A stretch of DNA of 64,000 nucleotides from Flavobacteriales bacterium. GTDB lineage: Bacteria; Bacteroidota; Bacteroidia; Flavobacteriales_D; Crocinitomicaceae. This document shows, piece after piece, positions 38,545 to 47,640 of this stretch. The stretch is from NCBI GenBank assembly GCA_947449575.1, contig CANFRV010000003.1:1-64000 (forward strand), given 5' to 3'. How positions within the stretch are numbered: position 1 is the stretch's first letter; every line of letters begins with the position of its first letter. The notes below the pieces were generated by a model. The model did not search any database, was not told the origin of the DNA, and saw nothing but the letters and a program-made list of their open reading frames with translations. Both the position numbers and the translations under genes were made by a program.

Positions 38545-38650
38545 AATTTAATGTATGAGATGATTTAATTGTATGTACTTATAAACAATAGAGAAATATA
38601 GATATTTTTTATTAATTTAACATGAATTAGGTTATTAGTTGTTTTTTTTA

Positions 38651-38758
38651 TCTGGGACTTATTATCTTGTTTTATCCATGGTTATTGTATGTATATGTTA
38701 ATAATTAAGGCTATCTAAGTTGATTACTTAATTCATAATTCTAGAATCTTTCATTTTT
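38651..38758 (-). pseudogene. Decayed duplicate of the 3' end of the 122-residue gene
   Basis: Read on the minus strand, this stretch gives KDSRIMN, stop, VINLDSLNY, stop, HIHTITMDKTR, stop. The intact neighbour ends QDSRTMNFGINIDNLHHN then HVYIIIMDKNKD. The two also share DNA identity beyond the stop. It is therefore a partial copy that has collected nonsense changes. No upstream part of the copy is left. Confidence 0.75.
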
Positions 38759-38769
38759 TTGTCTAGGAC

Positions 38770-39138
38770 TTAATCCTTATTTTTATCCATAATAATGATA
38801 TATACATGGTTATGATGGAGGTTGTCTATATTTATTCCGAAATTCATTGTTCTAGAATCTTGTAAATACACTAAGTCATTATGATTTGAATCACCATATG
38901 TAAACAAAAAGAAACTTTTATCTCCCACATGATCTAAAATAGTAGACATTAATTGAAAATCATTTTCTTTTATTTCAGATCGTCTTTGTTTAAATAAACT
39001 AAAAGGTATGTGATATTCTTTTTCAAAGATTTCTTTAATTGCCCCATTTCCCTCGAAAAATGCGTCTATATTTTTTACTTCCCAGATTTCGAAATTCGAA
39101 TAGTGAGTCACTGTGTTTTTAAAATCTTGAACGATCAT
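38770..39138 (-). CDS. Hypothetical protein (122 residues)
   Basis: Unknown small cytoplasmic protein with no signal peptide or membrane segment. It is mixed charged and aromatic (MIVQDFKNTVTHYSNFEI, FFEGNGAIKEIFEKEYHI, FLFTYGDSNHNDLV). A decayed copy of its 3' end lies directly downstream, so the locus has been through a duplication. It is divergent from modA with about 165 bp between, and the Fnr-type sites there could in principle act on both. Confidence 0.55.
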   Translation of the reverse strand: MIVQDFKNTVTHYSNFEIWEVKNIDAFFEGNGAIKEIFEKEYHIPFSLFKQRRSEIKENDFQLMSTILDHVGDKSFFLFTYGDSNHNDLVYLQDSRTMNFGINIDNLHHNHVYIIIMDKNKD

Positions 39139-39188
39139 TTGGTATTTATTTGATTACAAAAGTAAAGGTTTAATGATGAAACTTTTTA

Positions 39189-39202
39189 ATGATAGATATC
39201 AC
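39189..39202. promoter_or_regulatory. Fnr-type palindrome upstream of modA (distal)
   Basis: ATGAT-AGAT-ATCAC lies 41 bp, about four helical turns, upstream of the proximal modA site on the same DNA face. It matches the window-wide ATGAT-N4-ATCAT pattern at nine of ten arms. Confidence 0.55.
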
Positions 39203-39229
39203 TATTTATCTTCTTAAAAAGCTTGAAAA

Positions 39230-39243
39230 GTGATGCTAATCAT
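39230..39243 (+). promoter_or_regulatory. Fnr-type palindrome of modABC (proximal)
   Basis: GTGAT-GCTA-ATCAT is centred at 39236.5. The box TTTCTTTG (39266-39273), a near match to TAnnTTTG, begins 29.5 bp downstream. This is the same distance seen before five other genes here and fits class-II activation of modABC. Confidence 0.7.
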
Positions 39244-39303
39244 TTCAAATAATTTGTAAAATATCTTTCTTTGCGTTATATTTATCTAAACATAGCGAAT
39301 TTC

Positions 39304-40038
39304 ATGAATTTTAAAAGTAGCTTAATTGGTGTATTGTTGTTTATTGCTGCCTGCAGTTCTTCCAAAAAAACAGTAAAAATTGCGGTGGCGTCAAATATGG
39401 AAACAGCATTACAAGAAATTTTAATTCATTTTGCAAAGGAAGAACTATCCGTAAAAGTAGATGTTATTGCTTCTTCGTCAGGTAAATTATTTGCGCAAAT
39501 TGCCAATGGAGCTCCTTTCGACGTTTTTATTTCTGCTGACCTAGAGTATCCTCATAAATTAATAAAAGAAAAAAAGGTACAAGGAAAAGTGATTGAATAT
39601 GCACAAGGGACCCTTATTATTTGGTCGAAAAAAAACATCAATCTTTCTGCCATTGATTTTCTTGATTCAAAGTATGAGAAAATCGCAATCGCCAATCCTG
39701 AAACGGCACCTTATGGGAAAGCAGCAGTCGAATATCTAAAAAAGACAGGTGTTTATGAAAAAATAAAGAGTAAACTTGTCTTTGCTGAGAGCATAGGTCA
39801 AGTCAATCATTTTATCGAGTCTCAAGTAGTAGATTTTGGTTTCACAACTTCTTCCGTTGTTGCAGGTAAAAAAGAAAATTGGATGGAGGTTGATCAAAAG
39901 TACTATTCGCCCATTAGACAAGGGATGTGTCAGCTTATCAATGCTAAAAATGATGAGGTTTCGGAAAGATTAATAAAATTTATTCAATCAGATAATGCTA
40001 AAAAAATACTTACCAAATATGGTTACAAAGTAAATTAA
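39304..40038 (+). CDS. modA: Molybdate ABC transporter substrate-binding protein
   Basis: Binds molybdate (and tungstate) and delivers it to ModBC. It is 244 residues with a lipoprotein signal (MNFKSSLIGVLLFIAACSSS, lipobox AAC), so it is tethered to the membrane. Family motifs are VKIAVASNMETALQEIL, SSSGKLFAQIANGAPFDVFISAD, NPETAPYGKAAVEYL and FGFTTSS. The TTG at 39271 would place 11 residues before the lipoprotein signal and overlap the promoter, so ATG 39304 is used. It is first in modABC and has two Fnr-type sites upstream. Confidence 0.95.
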   Translation: MNFKSSLIGVLLFIAACSSSKKTVKIAVASNMETALQEILIHFAKEELSVKVDVIASSSGKLFAQIANGAPFDVFISADLEYPHKLIKEKKVQGKVIEYAQGTLIIWSKKNINLSAIDFLDSKYEKIAIANPETAPYGKAAVEYLKKTGVYEKIKSKLVFAESIGQVNHFIESQVVDFGFTTSSVVAGKKENWMEVDQKYYSPIRQGMCQLINAKNDEVSERLIKFIQSDNAKKILTKYGYKVN

Positions 40039-40039
40039 A

Positions 40040-40705
40040 ATGGATTTTGAGGTGATTTTCTTGACATTAAAATTGGCGTTGATTACGACGTTTATTCTCT
40101 TGTGTATTGGAATTCCTTTAGCATATTGGTTAAATTACAGCTCTAGAAAATGGAAAGTATGGGTGGAGACAATAGTGAGTTTACCAATTGTTTTGCCTCC
40201 CACCGTACTTGGATTTTATTTACTTTTCTTTTTTAGTCCTGAAAATTGGTTGGGAAAATTCTTAGATCAATATTTGGGTATTCGCTTAGTTTTCACATTT
40301 ACTGGACTTGTTATTGGATCCATTATTTACAGTTTTCCTTTTATGATTCAATCGATTCGCACAGGTTTTTCTCAAATCCCAAAATCATATATGCATGAAG
40401 CGTTGGTTCTTGGTAAATCTAAATGGGTGATTATTCGAAGGATATTATTGCCTTCAATGAAAAACTCACTGTTGACAGGCTGTGTTTTGACTTTTTCTCA
40501 TACAATTGGTGAATTTGGTGTGATATTAATGATTGGAGGAAATATTCCAGGTGAAACACGTGTAATTTCAATTGCTTTATTTGATGAGGTTGAAAAATTG
40601 AATTATCACACAGCGCATATGTATTCTGCTTCCTTATTGTTAGTGAGTTTTATTGTTCTTTTTATCGTGTATTCAAAAAGAAATAATCCATTTAGAAAAA
40701 AATGA
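40040..40705 (+). CDS. modB: Molybdate ABC transporter permease
   Basis: Inner-membrane permease of 221 residues with five or six predicted membrane spans. Typical features are LPIVLPPTVLGFYLLFFF and the EAA loop contacting ModC (EALVLGKSKWVIIRRILLPSMKNSL), followed by TIGEFGVILMIGGNIPGETRV. It starts 1 bp after modA and overlaps modC by 4 bp (ATGA), which indicates translational coupling. Confidence 0.95.
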   Translation: MDFEVIFLTLKLALITTFILLCIGIPLAYWLNYSSRKWKVWVETIVSLPIVLPPTVLGFYLLFFFSPENWLGKFLDQYLGIRLVFTFTGLVIGSIIYSFPFMIQSIRTGFSQIPKSYMHEALVLGKSKWVIIRRILLPSMKNSLLTGCVLTFSHTIGEFGVILMIGGNIPGETRVISIALFDEVEKLNYHTAHMYSASLLLVSFIVLFIVYSKRNNPFRKK

Positions 40706-41544
40706 TAAAAATTCAGATCTATAAGGAATTCTTTAAAAGTGCGAATCAATTTTATATTGATGTTGATTTTTCTTTAAAAAAAGGAAGTTTTAATGCTTTA
40801 TTTGGTGATTCAGGTTCTGGTAAAACCACGATTTTAAATGTTATCGCAGGAATTAAATATGCGGATAGAGGCAAGATTTCAGTTTTAGATAATGTTTGGT
40901 TGGATACCGCTGCACAGATTAATCTTGCCATTAATAAACGTAAAATAGGGGTTGTTTTTCAAAATAGTATTTTGTTTCCGCATTTAACAGTCTATGAAAA
41001 TTTAGTTTTTTCAAAAGAAAAAAATGATGCTTTGGAGTTAATGAATGAGCTTATTCAACTATTTTCCATTTCAGATTTGTTGAAACAATTTCCCGAAAAT
41101 CTATCTGGCGGCGAAAAACAAAAGGTTGCTATTGTGCGATCACTTATTCGAAACCCTGATTTATTGCTCTTAGATGAACCTTTTTCAGCGGTTGATTTTC
41201 AGCAAAGAAAAGAACTTCAAGATGCTTTGTTGCAGGTCCATCAAAAGTTAAAATTTACTGCTTTAGTTATTAGTCATGATATTGAAGAAGTGGTGAGACT
41301 TTCAGATAATATTTTCATGCTCGAAAAAGGGAAAGTTATAAAAAATGGTCCTGCACTTGCATTATTTGAAAATAAAGAGGAGGATACTACTATTTCGTTG
41401 ACTGGAATTGTCGTTTCTGTTGAGCAACTTGGGAGAAATCAGAAAATCAGAATCTTAGTGGGGAATGAAATTCATGCGATTGAAAAAGATAATTCAATGC
41501 ATCAAATTGGTGATCGGATTATAGTGGAGATGAAAAAGAAGTGA
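40702..41544 (+). CDS. modC: Molybdate ABC transporter ATP-binding protein
   Basis: ATPase of the molybdate importer, 280 residues. Walker A is GDSGSGKTT, the Q-loop is VVFQNSILFPHLT, the signature is LSGGEKQKVA, Walker B is LLLLDEPFSAVD, and the H-loop is VISHDIEE. The C-terminal tail (about 225-280) is a short TOBE-like segment, less than a full Mop domain. It ends 4 bp before the convergent DUF2490 gene. Confidence 0.95.
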   Translation: MIKIQIYKEFFKSANQFYIDVDFSLKKGSFNALFGDSGSGKTTILNVIAGIKYADRGKISVLDNVWLDTAAQINLAINKRKIGVVFQNSILFPHLTVYENLVFSKEKNDALELMNELIQLFSISDLLKQFPENLSGGEKQKVAIVRSLIRNPDLLLLDEPFSAVDFQQRKELQDALLQVHQKLKFTALVISHDIEEVVRLSDNIFMLEKGKVIKNGPALALFENKEEDTTISLTGIVVSVEQLGRNQKIRILVGNEIHAIEKDNSMHQIGDRIIVEMKKK

Positions 41545-41548
41545 AATT

Positions 41549-42268
41549 TTAGTATTCATTATTTTTCGTAAAATCTATAGTTTGGCGTATTGTAAACCAT
41601 AAAATATTTGTGAAGTTATACGTTTTACTTTCTGCTAGCAGTTTATTAAATTGCGCATTATAAGAGAGTTGGAATGACAGGTTTTTGTTCAAATGAAATG
41701 AACCGCCTATAATTAATCGGAGTTGATCTAAATAACTCGAATTTGATTTGGTATCATTGGTATAGAATAATTCTGTCGTTTCAAAAACCGAAAGCTTTCT
41801 ATCACTTTCTTTATGTCTCCAAATTTCTTTCGTGAAGGAAAGGTTATAACGCAATCGTATTTCCGTGTATTGGTCTGCTGGCGTCTTGAAAAAACGTCCC
41901 TCTATTCTAAATCTATTATCAAGTTTAATGGATTTAAAACTAAATTTATAAGAATATTCGAAGTAAAGTCTATTCTCGTCTTTCGATTCTTTTTTATTGT
42001 AGAAATAGTCAAAATTAGCATAGCCAAGACCCATTTTTGAAATTGGAGAGAAGGAATAATACAAACCACTTCGGATCAATGCCACTTTAATATTCGCGAT
42101 AGATTGGTTGCACCGATATCCTATATCAGATTGGAGAGTGAATTTTTTACTTATTTGTGCGGTATTGTAATATTGAATCCACTGCTGATTTGAGCGCGTA
42201 GGAATAATTTTCACTTGGCTAAAAGCTATATGCATTGTAAGCATGACTAAAGTGAAAATGTACTTCAT
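41549..42268 (-). CDS. DUF2490 family outer-membrane-type protein
   Basis: A 239-residue exported protein (signal MKYIFTLVMLTMHIAFSQ). Alternating aromatic strands (QWIQYYNTAQISKKFTLQSDIGYR, RLYFEYSYKFSFK, SFQLSYNAQFN) and a C-terminal aromatic strand predict a small beta-barrel. DUF2490 proteins are of unknown function. An isolated Fnr-type palindrome lies 88 bp upstream at 42356-42369. It sits between modABC and the nitrate transporters, so a role in the same response is possible. Confidence 0.7.
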   Translation of the reverse strand: MKYIFTLVMLTMHIAFSQVKIIPTRSNQQWIQYYNTAQISKKFTLQSDIGYRCNQSIANIKVALIRSGLYYSFSPISKMGLGYANFDYFYNKKESKDENRLYFEYSYKFSFKSIKLDNRFRIEGRFFKTPADQYTEIRLRYNLSFTKEIWRHKESDRKLSVFETTELFYTNDTKSNSSYLDQLRLIIGGSFHLNKNLSFQLSYNAQFNKLLAESKTYNFTNILWFTIRQTIDFTKNNEY

Positions 42269-42767
42269 TTTTATTCCGTTATATTTTTGCGTAAATATCG
42301 CTTTAATTAAAAAAATAACGATTAAAGATGAATATGATTTATATCCTTTTATTAAGTGATATCCATCACTAAAATATCTTATCTATTTTATCAACTAGTT
42401 AAGGCTTTGATTTCTTCTTATAAAACACTATAGATTTCTGATCTGTTGTAGTGGGAGTATTTCATCCTTTTACTATGATATAAAATAAGAATTTGTGTGG
42501 TAAATACTATATTTAGAGAATAGATTTCTACTATTGATGTTTATTACTTTATTTTACTAAATATTTGATTTTTAGAGTTTTTTATGAAAGAAGTGTAAAA
42601 ATCAAATAGTACCTTCTTTTCCCATGAATAATGACAAAAAACTACCCTATTTTATTTCTTAATTTATTTAAAATCATTGATTTATATTATATTTAATCGA
42701 AATGTTGGAAGTGTATTTTATCAGATTTAATGAATGAAATATAGTTTATTTTGTTTTTTTTCATAGT
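42269..42767. other. Long AT-rich divergent intergenic region before the nitrate transporters
   Basis: No gene is seen. It contains one orphan Fnr-type palindrome (42356-42369) on the DUF2490 side. The middle is highly AT-rich with no clear hairpin. The promoter of the transporter gene is at its right edge. Confidence 0.5.
42356..42369. promoter_or_regulatory. Orphan Fnr-type palindrome
   Basis: GTGAT-ATCC-ATCAC is a perfect inverted repeat, extended by one more pair (A/T) on each side. No TAnnTTTG-like box lies 29.5 bp from its centre in either direction, so it would act differently from the other sites, if at all. Confidence 0.5.
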
Positions 42768-42811
42768 ATGATACTAATCATTTTCTAGGGTATTCCTGCA
42801 CTCTACATTTG
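42768..42811 (+). promoter_or_regulatory. Fnr-type site and -7 box of narK
   Basis: ATGAT-ACTA-ATCAT (42768-42781) is a perfect palindrome centred at 42774.5. TACATTTG (42804-42811), an exact TAnnTTTG box, starts 29.5 bp later. The initiation point would be near 42816 with the site centred around -41, the class-II position. Confidence 0.8.
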
Positions 42812-42834
42812 TCCTGTAATTAACACAATAGATT

Positions 42835-44556
42835 ATGGGAAGTTTTAAAACATTTTTGAAATCGGGGCATCCGCCGACATTGTTTGCTGCATTTATTTAT
42901 TTTGATTTTTGTTTTGCAATTTGGGTTTTAAATGGCGCAATGGCGCCATTTATTAGCGAGGAGTTTCATTTAACTGCAGGTCAAAAAGGGTTTATGATTT
43001 CTGTTCCAATTTTAGCTGGTGCTATTATGAGATTTCCTTTAGGAGTGTTAGCACAGTATATTGGTAGAAAGTATGCTGCAATGACAGAAATGTCATTAAT
43101 AATTGTGGCGCTTCTCTATGGGTATTTTGGTGTGCATACATACAATGATGTCCTAATAATGGGGGTTTTATTAGGTATTGCAGGGGCTAGTTTTGGTGTT
43201 GCTCTCTCGCTAGGATCAGGCTGGTTTCCTCCAAAATATAAAGGGTTAGCAATGGGTATTGCAGGTGCAGGAAATAGCGGAACAGTGTTAGCTGTATTGT
43301 TAGCACCACCTTTAGCAATGCATTATGGTTTTAGATCTGTGTATGGATTTGCAGCTTTATTTATGCTGATTCCAATGATTGTCATGTTGATTTTTGCTAA
43401 AGAACCACCAGACAAAGAGCATCAAACACTAAAGCAACATTTAAGCTGTTTATTTGATCGCGATGGGTGGGTTTTTAATTTAGTGTATATCATAACCTTT
43501 GGAGGATTTATAGGATTAAGTAATTTTTTGCCTACTTATTTTACAGATCAATTTGGGGTAACCAAGGTTGAAGCTGGTCAATTAACCATGTTGGCGGCTT
43601 TAATGGGCAGTGGAATTCGTGTCCTGGGAGGTTGGGCCTCTGATAAGTTAGGAGGATTAAAAATGTTGTCAATTGTTTTTGTGTTAATAATCATCTTGAT
43701 GACTTTAACAGGTTTGCAAACATCACTTTTCATGACCACAGTTTTCTTTATTTTATGTTTTGCTGCTTTAGGTTTGGGGAATGGTTCTTTATTTCAATTA
43801 GTGCCTTTGAGATGGCCGACAACTACCGCTGTAGCAGGCTCTATGATTGGTGAAATTGGTGCAATAGGGGGTAGTGTTATCCCAAATTTAATGGGGTATT
43901 CTAAAGGTCACACGGGCAGTTATTCATCTGGATTTTTCATTTTTTCGGGTATTGCCACCGTTGCTTTTCTGGTTTTGATGATTGCTTCAAGAAAATGGAC
44001 AAAAACGTGGGTGGGAAAAGGAGGAAAAGCTTTGCCAATTAAGGCGATTGAGAATATTGTTGAGGGCGTTTCTGAAATGGGAACATTAGTTATCTCCTCA
44101 TTAGCAAAAACGAAAGATTATTTGAAAAGAATTGTTTATCCCGTTGGAAATTCAGAATTAGCAGAAAAAGCAGCAGAAAATGTAGCGAAGATTTGTTCAG
44201 GAAAGGATACAAAAGTAGTTGTTCTATACGTGGAAGAGCGATGGAGTTCGGCTGGTGCTGAAAACTCTGATTCTACCGACTGGAAGCAAGTAAGAGAGCA
44301 ATGGGTGGAGGAAGGAAAAGCGATTTTACAAACCGAAAAATTGCGACTCAATAAATTAGGTGTTGAAAATATTGAAATTGAAATGAGACACGGAGATATA
44401 GCCTATGAGATCGTTGAGTCAGCAAACGTTCATGAAGCTGATTTAATTGTATTGGCGAGTCATCAATCTTCTCCTGTAGGACAATTGTTGATGGGAAGCA
44501 GAACGTACAGCGTGTTTAAAAAAGCGGCTTGTCCAATTTTAAGGATCATTCGATAA
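42835..44556 (+). CDS. narK: NarK-type nitrate/nitrite transporter fused to a universal stress protein domain
   Basis: A 573-residue fusion. Residues 1-400 are a 12-span major facilitator of the nitrate/nitrite porter family. It has the two substrate Arg residues (AIMRFPLG in span 2, GSGIRVLGGWASDKLGG in span 8) and signatures near GLAMGIAGAGNSG and GLGNGSLFQLVP. Residues about 428-573 are a cytoplasmic UspA domain (KRIVYPVGNSELAEKAAENV, VVVLYVEERW, HEADLIVLASHQ, LLMGSRTYSVFKKAACPIL). It probably imports nitrate or exchanges nitrate and nitrite. The USP half may bind nucleotide or sense energy state. Its promoter has the cleanest Fnr-type site in the window. The second transporter follows 40 bp later. 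Confidence 0.9.
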   Translation: MGSFKTFLKSGHPPTLFAAFIYFDFCFAIWVLNGAMAPFISEEFHLTAGQKGFMISVPILAGAIMRFPLGVLAQYIGRKYAAMTEMSLIIVALLYGYFGVHTYNDVLIMGVLLGIAGASFGVALSLGSGWFPPKYKGLAMGIAGAGNSGTVLAVLLAPPLAMHYGFRSVYGFAALFMLIPMIVMLIFAKEPPDKEHQTLKQHLSCLFDRDGWVFNLVYIITFGGFIGLSNFLPTYFTDQFGVTKVEAGQLTMLAALMGSGIRVLGGWASDKLGGLKMLSIVFVLIIILMTLTGLQTSLFMTTVFFILCFAALGLGNGSLFQLVPLRWPTTTAVAGSMIGEIGAIGGSVIPNLMGYSKGHTGSYSSGFFIFSGIATVAFLVLMIASRKWTKTWVGKGGKALPIKAIENIVEGVSEMGTLVISSLAKTKDYLKRIVYPVGNSELAEKAAENVAKICSGKDTKVVVLYVEERWSSAGAENSDSTDWKQVREQWVEEGKAILQTEKLRLNKLGVENIEIEMRHGDIAYEIVESANVHEADLIVLASHQSSPVGQLLMGSRTYSVFKKAACPILRIIR

Positions 44557-44596
44557 GTTATTATAGAATTTTAGTAGTAATTAAAAACAAAAGAAT

Positions 44597-46195
44597 ATGG
44601 CAACATGGTTAGAAAAATGGGATCCAGAAAATGAACAATTATGGAACTCGGGCGGCAGCAAAAGAGCATGGAAAACATTATGGATCACAACCGGAGCATT
44701 AACGTTTTCATTCTCGACATGGTTTATAATGAGTGCTTTGGTGGTTAAATTACCGGGGATTGGTTTTAAATTTGATCAAGATCAACTGTTTTGGCTCGCA
44801 GCAATGCCGGGATTAGCAGGAGGGATTTTGAGAATTATTCATACTTTTTTGCTTCCGATTTATGGCACAAGGCATGTGGTTTCGATTTCAACGCTATTGA
44901 AAATTATTCCGTGTGTTGGAATTGGATTAGCTGTGATGGATCTATCGACGCCTTTTTGGATGTTTATGGTTCTTGCCTTCTTGACGGGGTTTGGTGGAGG
45001 TGATTTCTCTTCTTATATGCCTAGTACAAACTTATTTTTTCCGAAAAGATTAAAAGGAACTGCTTTAGGAATTCAAGCTGGGATTGGTAATTTTGGTGTC
45101 AGCTTAGTTCAGTTTTTAACTCCAGTTATGATTGGCATTGGAGTATATGGAGCCAGCATGGTGTTTACAAAAGTTGAACCGAAGGAAGTTACTGCGGTGT
45201 TTGAGAAAATAGATAATTCCAAAAGAGTTGAAATTTTTTCTTCCTTAGAAGTGAAAGTTCAAAAAGCAATTATTGGTAAAGTAAACAAAAAAGCACTGAC
45301 TGATTTATTGAAAGGCACATCTCTCAAAGAAACAGATAATGTTGCTGTATTTGAATTGATGCCTATTCCTTTGCAGGCTAAAGCAATTAGTAATATTCCT
45401 CCTAAGGTAGCGGAAAAAGTATTGGCGAAATATCAAGAAAAGGATAATGGTGTTCATAATAAACCTATTTTCCTTCAAACAGCAGCATTTTGGTACATCC
45501 CTTTCTTGATTCTCTTTGGTGTTTTGAGTTGGATTCAATTAAAAAGTGTACCAGTTGTCGCTTCTTTTAAAGAACAGTTGGATATTTTTTCGGATAAACA
45601 TACATGGTATTGCACGATTACGTATTTAATGACATTTGGAGGTTTTGCTGGATTAGCTGCAGCTTTTCCCATGTTGATAAAAACGGTTTATGGTAATTTT
45701 CCAAATGCGCCCGATCCTTTAGTGTATGCTTTTTATGGACCATTAATTGGCTCTGCAAGTAGAGTTCTATTTGGATTTATTGCTGATAAAACGGGCGGTG
45801 GTGTGTTGACAACAATTAGTGGTATTGGTTTAATTATTGGAAGCACTTTGTTGGTAACTTTAGGACTAGTAGCTCCTACAAGTATGGAACAATTTCCTAT
45901 GTTTGTTGGGGTGATGTTAATGTTGTTCTTCTTTACGGGGATTGGTAATGCTGCAACATTCAGACAGTTTCCAATTGTTTTTGGACACAATCCTCGTCAA
46001 GCTGCTGGGGTAATTGGTTGGACTGCAGCAATCGCCGCTTTTGGACCATTTATTTTTGCTATGTCTATTGCTGCCATTATTAAAGCTACTGGGACACCGA
46101 ATGCGTTCTTTATGGGTTTGACGGTTTATGCTGTCTTAGCCACATTTGTTAACTGGTATTTTTATCACAGAAAGGGTTGTGAAAGACCTTGCTAA
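44597..46195 (+). CDS. NarK-type nitrate/nitrite transporter with central insertion
   Basis: A 532-residue nitrate/nitrite porter. It contains the conserved Arg residues (GGILRIIHTF in span 2, GSASRVLFGFIADKTGG in span 8) and signature regions (GTALGIQAGIGNFG, GIGNAATFRQFP, AAGVIGWTAAIAAFGPF). Between spans 6 and 7 it carries a hydrophilic insertion of about 100 residues (about 190-289) made of short charged helices (VTAVFEKIDNSKRVEIF, KVAEKVLAKYQEKD) that standard NarK lacks. Paired NarK1/NarK2-like transporters commonly divide nitrate/proton symport and nitrate/nitrite antiport; the roles here are not assignable. It is probably co-transcribed with narK and the porin. Confidence 0.9.
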   Translation: MATWLEKWDPENEQLWNSGGSKRAWKTLWITTGALTFSFSTWFIMSALVVKLPGIGFKFDQDQLFWLAAMPGLAGGILRIIHTFLLPIYGTRHVVSISTLLKIIPCVGIGLAVMDLSTPFWMFMVLAFLTGFGGGDFSSYMPSTNLFFPKRLKGTALGIQAGIGNFGVSLVQFLTPVMIGIGVYGASMVFTKVEPKEVTAVFEKIDNSKRVEIFSSLEVKVQKAIIGKVNKKALTDLLKGTSLKETDNVAVFELMPIPLQAKAISNIPPKVAEKVLAKYQEKDNGVHNKPIFLQTAAFWYIPFLILFGVLSWIQLKSVPVVASFKEQLDIFSDKHTWYCTITYLMTFGGFAGLAAAFPMLIKTVYGNFPNAPDPLVYAFYGPLIGSASRVLFGFIADKTGGGVLTTISGIGLIIGSTLLVTLGLVAPTSMEQFPMFVGVMLMLFFFTGIGNAATFRQFPIVFGHNPRQAAGVIGWTAAIAAFGPFIFAMSIAAIIKATGTPNAFFMGLTVYAVLATFVNWYFYHRKGCERPC

Positions 46196-46257
46196 TTATA
46201 AAATCATAGTAATCAAATGAACCTAATCACCTAATTTTATTAATTAAAATAGATAAT

Positions 46258-47601
46258 ATGAAAGCGAAAAAAATAAAATCAATTGCTCTAGGGTTAGCTA
46301 CTTTAGCTTTTGGCAGTGTAAATGCTCAAATGACATTCAATGCTCAGTACATGAGCAGAGGAGAAATGAGGCATGGTTATGGAACAATGGCAACGAAAGG
46401 AATGGCTCCAGGAATGTTTATTTCTCAAAGAGCGAGAGTTGGAGGAATGTATACGAGTGAAAAATTTAAAATTAATTTTTCTGTTCAAGATGTAAGAACT
46501 TGGGGTTCTGTTGCTAATAGCGCGATTGATACTAAAAGTTTACTATCGGTGTATGAAGCAAATGTTGAATTGTTCGTGAGCAAAAAACTTACAGTGAAAA
46601 TTGGTCGTCAAGCAATTGCCTATGATGATGAACGTATTTTAGGTGGTTTGGATTGGGCAATGCAAGGTAGAAGGCATGATGCTGTGGTGATTAAATATCA
46701 GGCAGATAGCACTTTAACATTTCATGCTGGATTAGCGTATAATCAATCCTCGGAATCGAATAAATATTCGCAGTATACAGTAACTAGTAATTATCAAAAT
46801 TTCCAATATGCATGGGTTAATAAATTATATAAAAAAAATAATTTTAGTTTTCTTGCCTTAAACAATGGGGTAAGTTATTATAAAATCCCAACTGGCAGCG
46901 CTACCACAATCGATTCGTTAGCGGTTGCTTTTTCTCAAACGATTGGACTAAGGTCAGAGTATAAAGCAGAAAAATTTAATTTCTTGGCGTATGGCTATTA
47001 TCAAATGGGACAAGTTGTAGATAATAAGGTACTTACTTCTCAATCGGCTAAATTTGCGAATGCCTTTGATGTATGTGCGGAAGTTGGATATAAACCAGTG
47101 AAAGGATTGTTGATTACATTAGGTGCCGAAATTTTATCTGGCACAAGTCAATATACTTCAGGAAGTGCAAATAAAACCAATTCATTTAATCCATTGTACG
47201 GAACAAATCACAGATTTAACGGATATATGGATTATTTTTATGTAGGAAATCATAACGCTTCGGTAGGATTATGGGATAATTATTTACGTGTAAGTTATGC
47301 CAAAGGGAAATCAATTTATTCAATAAATGGACATTGTTTCAATACGGCAACGGATGTAAAAAACGGATATGAAGGACCTAAAATGGATGTGAATTTAGGT
47401 AGTGAAATTGATTTTACGCATTTGTTTAATTATTCTGATGGAGTAACAATTCAGACAGGTTACTCTCAGTTTTTTGGCACTTCGACTTTGCAAGCATTAA
47501 GACCTGGTACAAGTTTTAAAGAGATAAATAATTATTTTTATGTTATGCTAATTGTGCGACCAGGATCAGTTAAATTTCCCAAAACAGGATTGAAAATGTA
47601 A
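46258..47601 (+). CDS. Alginate-export-type outer-membrane porin
   Basis: A 447-residue outer-membrane beta-barrel with signal peptide (SIALGLATLAFGSVNAQ). It has many alternating strands (VKIGRQAIAYDDERILGGLDW is characteristic of alginate-export family porins) and a hydrophobic C-terminal strand. It lies 62 bp after the second transporter and before a strong terminator, so it is the last gene of a transporter operon. The likely role is an outer-membrane channel for nitrate/nitrite or another small anion rather than alginate, by context only. Confidence 0.8.
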   Translation: MKAKKIKSIALGLATLAFGSVNAQMTFNAQYMSRGEMRHGYGTMATKGMAPGMFISQRARVGGMYTSEKFKINFSVQDVRTWGSVANSAIDTKSLLSVYEANVELFVSKKLTVKIGRQAIAYDDERILGGLDWAMQGRRHDAVVIKYQADSTLTFHAGLAYNQSSESNKYSQYTVTSNYQNFQYAWVNKLYKKNNFSFLALNNGVSYYKIPTGSATTIDSLAVAFSQTIGLRSEYKAEKFNFLAYGYYQMGQVVDNKVLTSQSAKFANAFDVCAEVGYKPVKGLLITLGAEILSGTSQYTSGSANKTNSFNPLYGTNHRFNGYMDYFYVGNHNASVGLWDNYLRVSYAKGKSIYSINGHCFNTATDVKNGYEGPKMDVNLGSEIDFTHLFNYSDGVTIQTGYSQFFGTSTLQALRPGTSFKEINNYFYVMLIVRPGSVKFPKTGLKM

Positions 47602-47640
47602 GAAATTCATTGACATAAGAAAATTGTACCACTATAGGTT

